The notes under the pieces: model-generated
The model's input: the letters and a program-made list of their open reading frames with translations, nothing else
What the model was told of the DNA's origin: nothing
Database searches by the model: none
Part shown: piece after piece, positions 41,534 to 50,200 of the stretch
Numbering within the stretch: position 1 is the first letter of the stretch
Layout: every line of letters starts with the position of its first letter
Assembly: GCF_900112425.1 (NCBI RefSeq)
Contig: NZ_FOLP01000008.1
Coordinates: 186,001 to 250,000, forward strand
DNA from: Variovorax sp. OK212
GTDB taxonomy: Bacteria > Pseudomonadota > Gammaproteobacteria > Burkholderiales > Burkholderiaceae_C
Direction: 5' to 3'
Length of the DNA: 64,000 bases
Program-made: the position numbers and the translations under genes

Positions 41534-41926
41534 CTAGGCCTGTCTTGCAGGCGCGGTCAGTTCGCCGTTCCACGCATTGAACAGGTAGCCATTCGTCGCG
41601 TCCTGCAACGCAGATTGCACCTCGATCAGCGTGTTCATCTCGTCCAGCACCTCGTCCAGGTCGTCGATGCCGATCTCGAACCTGGCGTTGCAGGCCGCCA
41701 GGCCGGCGACGTGTTCCGTGCCTTCGGCGATCTCGGCGGCTTCCACGGCCACATGCGCGGCGGTGGACAGGTGGACCCGAAGCGCCGGGCCGTCGTCCCA
41801 GCGGACGGTGAGCGCATCGGCGCCGGTCGTGACATCCAGGCCTTGCTCGGCCAGCCAGCGTGCGGCGTCATGCAGGTCCACGCTGGAGGCGCGCTGCTGG
41901 AAGAAGATCATGCATACGTCGGACAT
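41534..41926 (-). CDS. hypothetical protein
   Basis: 130 residues, acidic, with no membrane segment. Visible pieces: MIFFQQRASSVDLHDAARWL, LDVTTGADALTVRWDDGPAL, RFEIGIDDLDEVLDEMNTLI and QDATNGYLFNAWNGEL. The start at 41926 has AGGAGAG upstream. It ends flush with the convergent YdcF-like gene. The C-terminal segment resembles small conserved proteobacterial proteins of unknown function. Family not assigned. Confidence 0.6.
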   Translation of the reverse strand: MSDVCMIFFQQRASSVDLHDAARWLAEQGLDVTTGADALTVRWDDGPALRVHLSTAAHVAVEAAEIAEGTEHVAGLAACNARFEIGIDDLDEVLDEMNTLIEVQSALQDATNGYLFNAWNGELTAPARQA

Positions 41927-42083
41927 TTCCAGGCTCTCCTTTCGCTCGGCTGTTGCGGCGAGCGCGTTTCGACTTTGGTGCAATTGCATCGGAATCCGCA
42001 GGAATGAATTGCGCGGCAGACGGATTCACGCCGCGCAGCCGATCTCCCACAGTCGAGGCACCGAGACCGATTGCGGAGCCGAC

Positions 42084-42293
42084 ATGTTGCCATCACCTTT
42101 CTACGACGAAGTGCCCGCCGATCTCGGCGGCGACGAAGTGTGGGTCCGGGCCCAGGCCACCGGCGATGACGAAGCCGGCCCGCTCGCGGCAGGCAAGAGG
42201 CTGCTGCAGCGGCTGCTCTCGGTGCTTTGCGCAGGTTTGGGCGCTACTGCAGGTCCGGGTCGTTCCGCAATGCTTCGACAGCCATGTCGATGA
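42084..42293 (+). CDS. possible small protein
   Basis: 69 residues beginning MLPSPFYDEVPADLGGDEVW. GGAGCC precedes the ATG at suitable distance. Its last 50 bases overlap the 3' end of the convergent LysR gene, and its C-terminus (GRSAMLRQPCR) looks antisense-derived, so the true product may be shorter or frameshifted. No family recognised. Confidence 0.35.
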   Translation: MLPSPFYDEVPADLGGDEVWVRAQATGDDEAGPLAAGKRLLQRLLSVLCAGLGATAGPGRSAMLRQPCR

Positions 42294-43143
42294 ACGCGCG
42301 CACCTTGTGCGTTGCGTGCCGCCCTTCGCGGTGAACCACGTGGATCGGCACCGCGGGCCGCTCGAAGTCCTCGAGCACCAGCGCGAGGGTGCCGTCCTTC
42401 ACGGCCTGTGCAATCTGGTAGAGCGGCAGGCGCGTGATGCCGAAGCCCGCCGCGGCGGACTCGGCGGCCGCCTCGTTCATCGTGGTCGTGAGTCGGGGCT
42501 GCAGCCGAGTCGTCACGGGCTTGTTGCCGTCGCGAAAGCGCCATTCGGGCGTCGGCGTGATGCCGGTCGCGGCGATCACCACATGCTGCGACAGGTCCTC
42601 GGGCCGCTGCGGCGTGCCCTGCGCGCGCAGGTAACCCGGTGAAGCGCACAGCACCTGGCGTACACGCCCGACCCTGATCGCCTGCAGCGACGAGTCGGGC
42701 AGTTCGCCGATGCGAACCGCGACGTCGACGCCTTCGTCCACCAGGTTGACCATCCTGTCCATGAACCAGCAGTTGATGTCCACCTGGGGAAACCGCGCCA
42801 GGTAGCTGCGCGCGATCGGCGACACGTACATGCGGCCGAAGTTCACCGAGGAGGTCACGGTGAGCTGGCCCCGGGGCGCGGCGTGCGCGCCCGCGGCGGT
42901 GCTGTCGGCTTCCTCGATGTCCGCCAGGATGCGGCGGCAGTTGTCCGCGTAGGTCGTTCCCGCCTCGGTGACGCGCACGAAGCGCGTGGTGCGCGTGAGC
43001 AGGCGAACGCCCAGGCGTTCCTCGAGTTCGCCGACGGCGCGCGTGACGACCGAGGGCGACACGTTCAAACGGCGCGCGGCGGAGGCGAAGCCGCCGGTTT
43101 CCACCACCGCCAGGAACGCCGCCATGGCCTGTATCCGATCCAT
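42244..43143 (-). CDS. LysR-family transcriptional regulator
   Basis: 299 residues. N-terminal HTH AFLAVVETGGFASAARRLNV with SPSVVTRAVGELEERLGVRL, then a LysR effector domain (VTSSVNFGRMYVSPIARSYL). It belongs to the large proteobacterial group with a MDRIQAMAAF start. Divergent from the glutathione transferase and PPOX-fusion genes with a 146-base gap, so control of those genes is likely. Confidence 0.9.
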   Translation of the reverse strand: MDRIQAMAAFLAVVETGGFASAARRLNVSPSVVTRAVGELEERLGVRLLTRTTRFVRVTEAGTTYADNCRRILADIEEADSTAAGAHAAPRGQLTVTSSVNFGRMYVSPIARSYLARFPQVDINCWFMDRMVNLVDEGVDVAVRIGELPDSSLQAIRVGRVRQVLCASPGYLRAQGTPQRPEDLSQHVVIAATGITPTPEWRFRDGNKPVTTRLQPRLTTTMNEAAAESAAAGFGITRLPLYQIAQAVKDGTLALVLEDFERPAVPIHVVHREGRHATHKVRAFIDMAVEALRNDPDLQ

Positions 43144-43289
43144 CGCTGTGCCTTGTGCCCGGTGGTTTATTGACGATTCGAGAAGGGTGACTTGCAGCCC
43201 GCAGGGATTCTAGAGGCGCGCGATAAGAAGGACCATCGGTTCCACGGACGGTGCTCCGCCTGTTCGACACCTCACACAAGGAACCTGCC

Positions 43290-43901
43290 ATGAAGCTCTA
43301 CTACCACCCCCTCTCCGGCCATTCGCATCGCGCACGCCTCTTCCTGAACCTGGTCGGCGCGCAGCACGAGCTGGTCGAAGTCGACCTGATGGCCGGCGCG
43401 CACAAGCAGCCCGAGTTCCTCGCGCTGAACCCCTTCGGCCAGGTGCCGGTGCTCGACGACAACGGCACCGTCGTGACCGATTCGAACGCCATCCTGGTCT
43501 ACGTCGCCAAGAAGCTGAAGCTCACCGACTGGCTGCCCGACGACCCCGTCGCGTCGGCGGCGGTGCAGAAGTGGTTGAGCGTGGCCGCGGGGCAGATCGC
43601 CTACGGACCGGCCGCCGCACGGCTCATCACGGTGTTCGGCGCGGGCTTCAAGCCCGAGGAAGTCATCACCCGTGCACACGCGGTGCTCGCGGTGATCGAG
43701 GCGCAACTGTCCGGCGGCAGCTTCATCGTTGCCGCGTCGCCCACCGTGGCGGACGTGGCGCTGTACAGCTACATCGCCCGCGCGCCCGAAGGCAACGTCG
43801 ACCTGCAGGCCTACCCGAACGTGCGGGCCTGGCTCGCGCGCATCGAGGCGCTGCCGGGCTTCGTCGAGTTCCGCAAGACACCGGTGGGCCTGGCGGCCTG
43901 A
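43290..43901 (+). CDS. glutathione S-transferase family protein
   Basis: 203 residues. The N-terminal thioredoxin-like domain starts MKLYYHPLSGHSHRARLFL; NPFGQVPVLDDNGTVVTDSN contains the cis-Pro and the glutathione gamma-Glu-binding Asp-Ser pair. The C-terminal helical domain has SPTVADVALYSYIARAPEG. AAGGAA precedes ATG 43290. First gene of a pair with the flavin/iron-sulfur fusion, suggesting detoxification or electrophile handling. Confidence 0.88.
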   Translation: MKLYYHPLSGHSHRARLFLNLVGAQHELVEVDLMAGAHKQPEFLALNPFGQVPVLDDNGTVVTDSNAILVYVAKKLKLTDWLPDDPVASAAVQKWLSVAAGQIAYGPAAARLITVFGAGFKPEEVITRAHAVLAVIEAQLSGGSFIVAASPTVADVALYSYIARAPEGNVDLQAYPNVRAWLARIEALPGFVEFRKTPVGLAA

Positions 43902-43940
43902 TTTCCCGATGACCTGACAAACCCTGCGCACGGCACTTCC

Positions 43941-46013
43941 ATGAACACCCAACCCCAGACCACCGCCGAATCGCCCTGGCACGCCGGCGAACTCGCCCTG
44001 CAGGAGAGCATCGGCGTGGTCCGGCTCATGGACCGGCCGGGCCGGCTGTACGTCAGGAACTTCCTGCTCGACCAGCACCGCGGCTTCTACCCGCTGCTGC
44101 ACTTCGTGGTGCTCGGCGCGGTCGATCCGCAGGGTGACGCATGGGCCACGGTGCGCGCGGGCGAGCCGGGCTTCCTGCAGTCGCCCGACCCCGCGACGCT
44201 GCGCATCGGCGCGCGGCGCGACCCGGGCGACCCGGCGGAGCGCGGCATGGAAGCGGGCGACGCGATCGGCCTGCTCGGCATCGACCTGATGACGCGCCGG
44301 CGCAACCGGATGAACGGGAACCTCAGGCGCAGCGATGGCAACGCGTTCGACATCACGGTCACGCAGAGCTTCGGCAACTGCCCGCGCTACATCCAGAACC
44401 GCAACTTCAGTTTCGCGCGCGATCCGGCGGTGCTGTCCGAACGCCCCGCGGTCGAGCTCGGCGCCCTCGACGCGCGCGCACGCGAGATGATCGCGCGCGC
44501 CGACACCTTCTACGTCGCCTCCTACGTGGACCGCGAAGACGGCACCCGCCAGGTCGACGTGTCCCATCGCGGCGGCAAGCCCGGCTTCGTGCGCATCGGC
44601 GACGACGGCGTGCTCACCATTCCCGACTTCTCGGGGAACCTGTTCTTCATGACGCTGGGGAATTTTCATCTCAACCCGAAGGCAGGCCTGCTGTTCATCG
44701 ATTCGGAAACCGGCGACATGCTGCAGATGACCGGCGAGGCGACGGTCGTGCTCGATTCGCCGGAGATCGCCGCGTTCGAAGGCGCCGAGCGGCTGTGGAC
44801 CTTCACGCCGCGCCGCGTGGTGCACCGCCCCGAAGGCCTGCCGCTGCGCTGGCGCATGGAGCCCGAGGGCTGGTCGCCGAACCTGCTCATGACCGGCAGC
44901 TGGGCCGACGCCGACCAGCGACTGGCCGCGATGGCGCTGGCCCAGCGCTGGCGGCCGTTCCGGGTGACGCGCACGGTGGACGAAAGCGCGTCCGTCCGTT
45001 CGCTCTACCTGGCGCCGGCGGACGGCGTGGCCATGGTGCCGCCGCTGGCCGGCCAGCACCTGCCGGTGCGCATCGCGCTGCCGGACGGCGGCGAGGCATT
45101 GACCCGCACCTACACGCTGTCGCTGGCGCCGTCGGACGGCCAGTACCGCATCAGCGTCAAGAAAGAGGGCAAGGCCTCGCGCCGACTGCATGCGCTTGGC
45201 GCCGAAGACATCCTCGAAGTGAAGGCGCCGGCTGGCGGTTTCACGGTGGACGCCGCGCAGCGCCGGCCGGTCGTGCTGCTCGCCGCCGGCATCGGGATCA
45301 CGCCCATGCTCGCGATGCTGCGCCACCTCGTGCACGAGGGAAAGCGCACGCGAACCCTGCGGCCGACCTGGCTGTTCCACTCGGCGCGCACGCGCGAGGA
45401 GCGTCCGTTCGACGACGAGATCGCCGCGCTGGTCGAGGCGGGCAAGGGCGGCGTGCGCTGGGTTCGCACGCTCAGCCAACCCGGCAGCGCCGTGGTCGGC
45501 CGCGACTATGACAAGGAAGGCCGCATCGACATCGAACTGCTGAAGGCGACGCTGCCGTTCGGTGACTACGACTTCTACCTGTGCGGTCCGTCGGCCTTCA
45601 TGCAGGCGACCTACGACGGCCTGCGCGAGCTGAACGTGGCCGACGATCGCATCCATGCCGAGGCCTTCGGGCCGTCGTCGTTGAAGCGTTCGGCCGGTGG
45701 CGATGAAGCACCGGCGATGCCGCCGCCGGCCACCGAATCGGTTCGCATCGTCTTCGCGGAATCGGGGAAGGAAGGGCGCTGGAACCCGGGCGACGGTTCG
45801 TTGCTCGACGTGGCGGAGGCGCGCGGGCTTTCTCCCTCGTTCGGTTGCCGCGGCGGGAGCTGCGGCACCTGCAAGACGCGCGTGCTCGAAGGCGAGGTGA
45901 CCTATGCGGAGAAGCCGTCGTTTCCGGTGGCCGCGGGCGAGGCGCTGGTCTGCTGCGCGGTGCCGTCGCAAGCCATGCAGGCATCGAAGGGCGCGCTGCA
46001 GCTGGCCCTGTAG
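43941..46013 (+). CDS. PPOX-like flavin domain / FNR / 2Fe-2S ferredoxin fusion
   Basis: 690 residues in three parts. Residues about 20-330 resemble pyridoxamine-phosphate-oxidase-like split-barrel flavoproteins (TQSFGNCPRYIQNRNFSF; DVSHRGGKPGFVRI). About 338-590 is a ferredoxin-NADP reductase unit (LTRTYTLSLAPSDG; VVLLAAGIGITPMLAMLRHL; YLCGPSAFMQ). About 600-690 is a plant-type ferredoxin (CRGGSCGTCKTRV; LVCCAVP). It would carry electrons from NAD(P)H through FAD and the 2Fe-2S centre to the N-terminal flavin site. The substrate is unknown. It is coupled to the upstream GST and faces the LysR gene. Confidence 0.87.
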   Translation: MNTQPQTTAESPWHAGELALQESIGVVRLMDRPGRLYVRNFLLDQHRGFYPLLHFVVLGAVDPQGDAWATVRAGEPGFLQSPDPATLRIGARRDPGDPAERGMEAGDAIGLLGIDLMTRRRNRMNGNLRRSDGNAFDITVTQSFGNCPRYIQNRNFSFARDPAVLSERPAVELGALDARAREMIARADTFYVASYVDREDGTRQVDVSHRGGKPGFVRIGDDGVLTIPDFSGNLFFMTLGNFHLNPKAGLLFIDSETGDMLQMTGEATVVLDSPEIAAFEGAERLWTFTPRRVVHRPEGLPLRWRMEPEGWSPNLLMTGSWADADQRLAAMALAQRWRPFRVTRTVDESASVRSLYLAPADGVAMVPPLAGQHLPVRIALPDGGEALTRTYTLSLAPSDGQYRISVKKEGKASRRLHALGAEDILEVKAPAGGFTVDAAQRRPVVLLAAGIGITPMLAMLRHLVHEGKRTRTLRPTWLFHSARTREERPFDDEIAALVEAGKGGVRWVRTLSQPGSAVVGRDYDKEGRIDIELLKATLPFGDYDFYLCGPSAFMQATYDGLRELNVADDRIHAEAFGPSSLKRSAGGDEAPAMPPPATESVRIVFAESGKEGRWNPGDGSLLDVAEARGLSPSFGCRGGSCGTCKTRVLEGEVTYAEKPSFPVAAGEALVCCAVPSQAMQASKGALQLAL

Positions 46014-46058
46014 CGCGGCGCCATGCCGCGCGCGTGGAGGCCTGTCATCGCCACCTGG

Positions 46059-47216
46059 CTACCCGGCGGCGGCGCTCCATTCGTTCGCGATGTCGTCGAT
46101 GCGGTGCTGCCCCAGCGCCGGTGCGGGCGCGCGGATGCTGCCCGGCGTTCGCGAGAAGCCGGTCGGTATGCCCAGCATCTGCAGCGCGCCTTCGGTCGGG
46201 TGCGCGTGCGCTTGCACGAGCCCGCTTTCCCGCAGGTGCGGGTCGGCCATCACGGCCTCCATCGACAGCACTTCGGAGTGCGGGATGTCGGCGTCCGCCA
46301 GCAAGGCCAGCCATTGCGCGGTCGTGCGTTGCAGCACCAGGTCGGCCAGCATGCCGTACAGCGCGTGGATGTTGCGGCTGCGTTGCGCCGGCTCCATGTA
46401 CTGCGGGTCTTCGGCCACCTCCGGCCGGCCCGCGAGGCGGAAGAAGCGCTGCCACTGCGCGGTGGTGTAGGGCAGCAGCGCGATGAAGCCGTCCTGCGTC
46501 CGGTAGGGGCGGCGCGCGCTGGAAAGCAGGCGCTCGTAGCCCATCGGGCCTTCGGGCGGCGCGAAGGTGTGGCCCGCGAGGTGCTCGACCATGGTGAAGG
46601 CGGCCAGCGTCTCGAACATCGGCACCTCGATGGCCTGGCCCAGGCCCGAGCGCTCGCGCTCGTACAGCGCCATCGCCACCGCGTAGGCCACGGTGAGGCC
46701 GGCGGTCTTGTCGGCCAGGATGGTGTTCACGTACGCCGGGTGGCCCGTCTGCGGGTTGGCCTGCACGGCCGCGAGGCCGCTCATGGCCTGGATGATGTCG
46801 TCGAACGCCGGCCGGCCCGCATAGCGCCCCTTCTCCGAGAAGCCGACCGCCGCGCAATAGATGAGCCGCGGGTTCAGCGCGCGCAGCGCGGCGTCGTCCA
46901 GGCCCAGGCGGGCCATCGACTTCGGCCGCACGTTCGACACGAACACGTCGGCATGGCGCACCAGCTCGCGCAGCTGCGCGGCGTCGGGCGCCGACTTCAG
47001 GTCGAGCACCACGCTGCGCTTGTTGCGGTTGAGGTTCAGGAAGGGCGCGCCCATGCCCGCGTGCCGGGCCGGTGCCACATGGCGGAACACGTCGCCGTCT
47101 TTCGATTCGATCTTGATCACGTCGGCGCCCATGTCGCCCATGATCTGCGTCGCGTAGGGGCCCATCGCGACGGAGGTCAGGTCGATCACACGCACGCCGT
47201 GCAGCGGGCCGTTCAT
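46059..47216 (-). CDS. CaiB/BaiF family CoA-transferase
   Basis: 385 residues. GVRVIDLTSVAMGPYATQIM and DLKSAPDAAQLRELVRHADV are family motifs. In EVPMFETLAAFTMVEHLAG the residue at the usual acyl-accepting Asp position is Glu, as in one subgroup of the family, so activity should be tested rather than assumed. The ATG overlaps the aminotransferase stop by 4 bases. Likely transfers CoA between a carboxylic acid product of the pathway and a donor such as succinyl-CoA. Confidence 0.87.
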   Translation of the reverse strand: MNGPLHGVRVIDLTSVAMGPYATQIMGDMGADVIKIESKDGDVFRHVAPARHAGMGAPFLNLNRNKRSVVLDLKSAPDAAQLRELVRHADVFVSNVRPKSMARLGLDDAALRALNPRLIYCAAVGFSEKGRYAGRPAFDDIIQAMSGLAAVQANPQTGHPAYVNTILADKTAGLTVAYAVAMALYERERSGLGQAIEVPMFETLAAFTMVEHLAGHTFAPPEGPMGYERLLSSARRPYRTQDGFIALLPYTTAQWQRFFRLAGRPEVAEDPQYMEPAQRSRNIHALYGMLADLVLQRTTAQWLALLADADIPHSEVLSMEAVMADPHLRESGLVQAHAHPTEGALQMLGIPTGFSRTPGSIRAPAPALGQHRIDDIANEWSAAAG

Positions 47217-48439
47217 CGCGCGGCCTCTTTCGCGTCTTTCTCTTCGATAGGGGCCGAGAGCACGCGCACCGCGTGCGCCACGCCCGGCCCGTAGGCGATG
47301 CCGCTCGCGCTCATGGCGGCCTCCACGCCCGCCAGGCAGCCCAGCACCATCGGCGCGTTGAGGTCGCCCAGGTGGCCGATGCGGAAGATCCTGCCCGCGA
47401 GGCTGCCCAGCCCGCCCGCAATGCCGACCTGGAAGCGCTCGCGCGCCAGCGTGCGCAGCGCCTCCGGGTCGATGCCCGGGCGCACCGCGATGGTGGTGAC
47501 CGACACCGAGCGCGACGCCGGGTTGCGCACGTGGAAGGCCAGGTCGCCGCGCTCGCTCCAGCCTTCCACCGCCGCCTGCACCGCGCCGGCCAGCAGGCGA
47601 TGCCGCGCGATGACCTGCGCCAGCCCTTCCTCGAAGACCAGGCCCAGCGCCGCGTCGAGTCCCATCAGCAGGCTCTGCGGCGGCGTGCCGCAGAACTTGC
47701 GGTAGCTCAGCTCGCTCTTGCGGCGCAGCCAGTCCCAGTAGACGCGCGGCGCCTTGTTGTTTTCGGCGACGCGCATGGCCTTGCCGTTGACCGCCACGAA
47801 GCACAGGCCCGGCGGCACCATCAGCGCCTTCTGCGACGCGCCGATGGCCACGTCCACGCGCAGCGCATCCATGTCGAACGGCGCGGCGGCCAGCGAAGCC
47901 ACCACGTCGACCACCAGCAGCGCGGGGTGCGAAGCGGCATCGATCGCGTCGCGAAACGCCTGCATGTCGCTGGTCACGCCGCTGCCGGTGTCGGTGTGCA
48001 CCACGAACACCGCGGCGATCTCGCGCGCGGTGTCGGCGCGCAGCAGCTGCTCGACCGCGCCGGGGTCGGCCGCGTGGCCGTCTTCGCATGCGGTGCGTTG
48101 CACGCGCACGCCCAGCCCTTCGGCATGCGCGGCCCAGGCTTCCGAGAAGGTGCCGCTGCCCGCCACCACCGCGCAGCCGCCCGGTGCCACGAGGTTGCAG
48201 ACCGTGGCCTCCCACGCCCCATGGCCGTTCGCCGCATACAGGAAGACGTCGGACTCGCGCGTGCCGAACACGCGCCGCAGGCCGTCTTCGCAACGCGCGA
48301 TGAGCGTGTCCAGCGCGGGGTCGCCGAGCTCCAGCGGCTGGGTGCCCATGGCGTTCACGACCTGCGCCGGCAGCCGCGTGGGGCCGGGGGCATGAAGGAA
48401 GGGCGTGCCCGGGATGCGGGGTGAGGAAGAAGGGTTCAA
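47213..48439 (-). CDS. class V aminotransferase, alanine/serine-glyoxylate type
   Basis: 408 residues. APGPTRLPAQVVNAMG and GHGAWEATVCNL open the fold, VVDVVASLAAAPFDMD has the PLP-pyridine Asp, and GASQKALMVPPGL has the PLP Lys. Family members move amino groups between alanine, serine or a special amine and glyoxylate. TTG at 48439 is the start offered by the frame, with a weak GGA upstream. It is divergent from the amidase operon and shares its 271-base control region. Confidence 0.83.
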   Translation of the reverse strand: MNPSSSPRIPGTPFLHAPGPTRLPAQVVNAMGTQPLELGDPALDTLIARCEDGLRRVFGTRESDVFLYAANGHGAWEATVCNLVAPGGCAVVAGSGTFSEAWAAHAEGLGVRVQRTACEDGHAADPGAVEQLLRADTAREIAAVFVVHTDTGSGVTSDMQAFRDAIDAASHPALLVVDVVASLAAAPFDMDALRVDVAIGASQKALMVPPGLCFVAVNGKAMRVAENNKAPRVYWDWLRRKSELSYRKFCGTPPQSLLMGLDAALGLVFEEGLAQVIARHRLLAGAVQAAVEGWSERGDLAFHVRNPASRSVSVTTIAVRPGIDPEALRTLARERFQVGIAGGLGSLAGRIFRIGHLGDLNAPMVLGCLAGVEAAMSASGIAYGPGVAHAVRVLSAPIEEKDAKEAAR

Positions 48440-48710
48440 GGCAATCGTCCTGGAAAGGTCGCGGCAGCGCGCCGCGGAAAAAGAAGAACTTCACGCCAAT
48501 CTGTGCACGAAGCTTGCTTAAATAAATCGTATAGCAATTTTCATGTATCGCTTAAAGATACTTATTGAGGATGATGCACCACGATGAGGCTTTCTGATGA
48601 CGGGTTTGTACCGATGAGGTTCGGATTGCCCCGTTGCGGCAAACATGGGAATATATCTACATGCAATATTTAAAGATCGCAATGCAATACTTAATGAATG
48701 AGGTGCACGC
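48440..48710. promoter_or_regulatory. AT-rich divergent control region with repeats
   Basis: Much richer in A and T than its surroundings. Contains GTATC-n7-GATAC (48545-48561), direct repeats CGATGAGG (48582 and 48612), and ATGCAATATTTAA (48661-48673) repeated as ATGCAATACTTAA (48682-48694), 21 bases apart, or two helical turns. The words ATCGCAATGC (48676) and GTATCGC (48545) recur upstream of the IclR gene at 59526. It should serve both the aminotransferase and the amidase operon. Confidence 0.5.
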
Positions 48711-50153
48711 ATGAGTGCGTTCACGCCGAACGAATATGACGCGCTCGACGGCGTCGAGATGGCCCGGTTGCTGGCCGAAGGCGAAACCAGCTCGCAGGGC
48801 CTGATGGCCTGCGCCACCGACGCCGCGCGCCGCCACGCCGACCTGAACGCGCTGACCTACGAGCGCTTCGACGAATCGCTGGCGCTGGCGCGCGACTGGC
48901 AGCCGCGCGGCGTGTTCGGCGGCATTCCGTTTTTGCTGAAGGACTCGGGGCTCGCGTCCACGCGCTTTCCGTCGAGCATCGGTTCGCGCCTGCTCGACGA
49001 CACCACCTACACGGTGAACGCCACGCTGACCGAGCGCTTCGAAAAGGCCGGCCTGATCTCCTTCGCGCGCTCCACCGTGTCCGAGCTCTGCATGGGCCCG
49101 TCGACCGAGGCCGTGCGCAACGGCGGCGCCACCTTCAACCCCTGGGACCGCAGCCGCTCGGTCGGCGGCTCCAGCGGCGGTGCGGCGGTGGCCGTGGCCG
49201 CGGGCATCGTGCCGGTTGCGCACGGCAGCGACGGCGGCGGCTCCATCCGCCTGCCCGCCGCCTGCTGCGGCGTGTACGGCCTGAAGCCGTCGCGCGGCCG
49301 CGTGCCCATGGGCCCGTTCCGCAACGAAGGTTGGGGCGGCATGGCGGTGGACGGTGTACTCACGCGCACCGTGCGCGACACCGCCGCCGCCATGGACGCC
49401 ATCAGCGGCTACGAGCCGGGCGCACCGTACGGCGCGCCGCCCAAGGCCGGCAGCTACCTCGAACTGATCGGCCGCGCGCCCGAGCGTGCGCTGCGCATCG
49501 GCGTGTGGCGCCATGCGTGGAACGGCATTGCCATCGCGCCCGAATGCCAGGCCGCCGTGGAGCGCACCGTGGCGCTGTGCCGCGACATGGGCCACGAGAT
49601 CGTCGAGGTGCCGCTGCCCGACATCGACTACGAAGCGTTCGTGCGCGCGCACGGGTCCGTGCTGGCGTCGAACATCGTGCTGGCGGTCGACACGCGCGTG
49701 AAGCTGCGGGGCAGGGCGCTGGCGGCCGACGACATCGAGGAGGTCATTCGCGACGGCTATGCGGTCGGCAAGGGCATTGCCGCCACGCAGTACGTGGAAG
49801 CCATCCAGCGCTTTCATGCCATCGGCCGCGCCTTCGAGGCGGCCATGCGCGGCTGCGACATCGTGATCAGCACCACGCTCACGCAGCTGCCCGTGAAGCT
49901 CGGCGAGCTCGCGCTCACCGGCGGCTTCTGGGACTTTCGCAGCAAGGTGTCGCGCTACGCCACCTTCCTGGCCGTGATCAATGCCTCGGGCCAGCCGGCG
50001 GCGACACTGCCGATGAACCGCACCGCCGAGGGCGTGCCCATCGGCACGCAGCTCATCGGGCACTTCGGCCGCGAAGACCAGGTGCTTGCGCTGTCCGCCC
50101 AGCTGGAACGCGCGGCGCCCTGGGCGTCGGTGCGCCCGGCCGCGCGCGGCTGA
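48711..50153 (+). CDS. amidase signature family hydrolase
   Basis: 480 residues. The Ser-cisSer-Lys triad is visible: Lys77 in IPFLLKDSG, the SVGGSSGGAAV loop near 154, and Ser178 in GSDGGGSIRLPA. The central block resembles the subgroup containing 6-aminohexanoate cyclic-dimer hydrolases, which suggests, but does not prove, a linear or cyclic amide substrate. No signal peptide; it would act on an amide imported by the following ABC transporter. GAGG precedes the ATG. First gene of a plus-strand run to 58730. Confidence 0.88.
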   Translation: MSAFTPNEYDALDGVEMARLLAEGETSSQGLMACATDAARRHADLNALTYERFDESLALARDWQPRGVFGGIPFLLKDSGLASTRFPSSIGSRLLDDTTYTVNATLTERFEKAGLISFARSTVSELCMGPSTEAVRNGGATFNPWDRSRSVGGSSGGAAVAVAAGIVPVAHGSDGGGSIRLPAACCGVYGLKPSRGRVPMGPFRNEGWGGMAVDGVLTRTVRDTAAAMDAISGYEPGAPYGAPPKAGSYLELIGRAPERALRIGVWRHAWNGIAIAPECQAAVERTVALCRDMGHEIVEVPLPDIDYEAFVRAHGSVLASNIVLAVDTRVKLRGRALAADDIEEVIRDGYAVGKGIAATQYVEAIQRFHAIGRAFEAAMRGCDIVISTTLTQLPVKLGELALTGGFWDFRSKVSRYATFLAVINASGQPAATLPMNRTAEGVPIGTQLIGHFGREDQVLALSAQLERAAPWASVRPAARG

Positions 50154-50200
50154 ACCACTCATCCCTCGATTCATTCACCTCCGCCCCCTCAAGGATCCAC

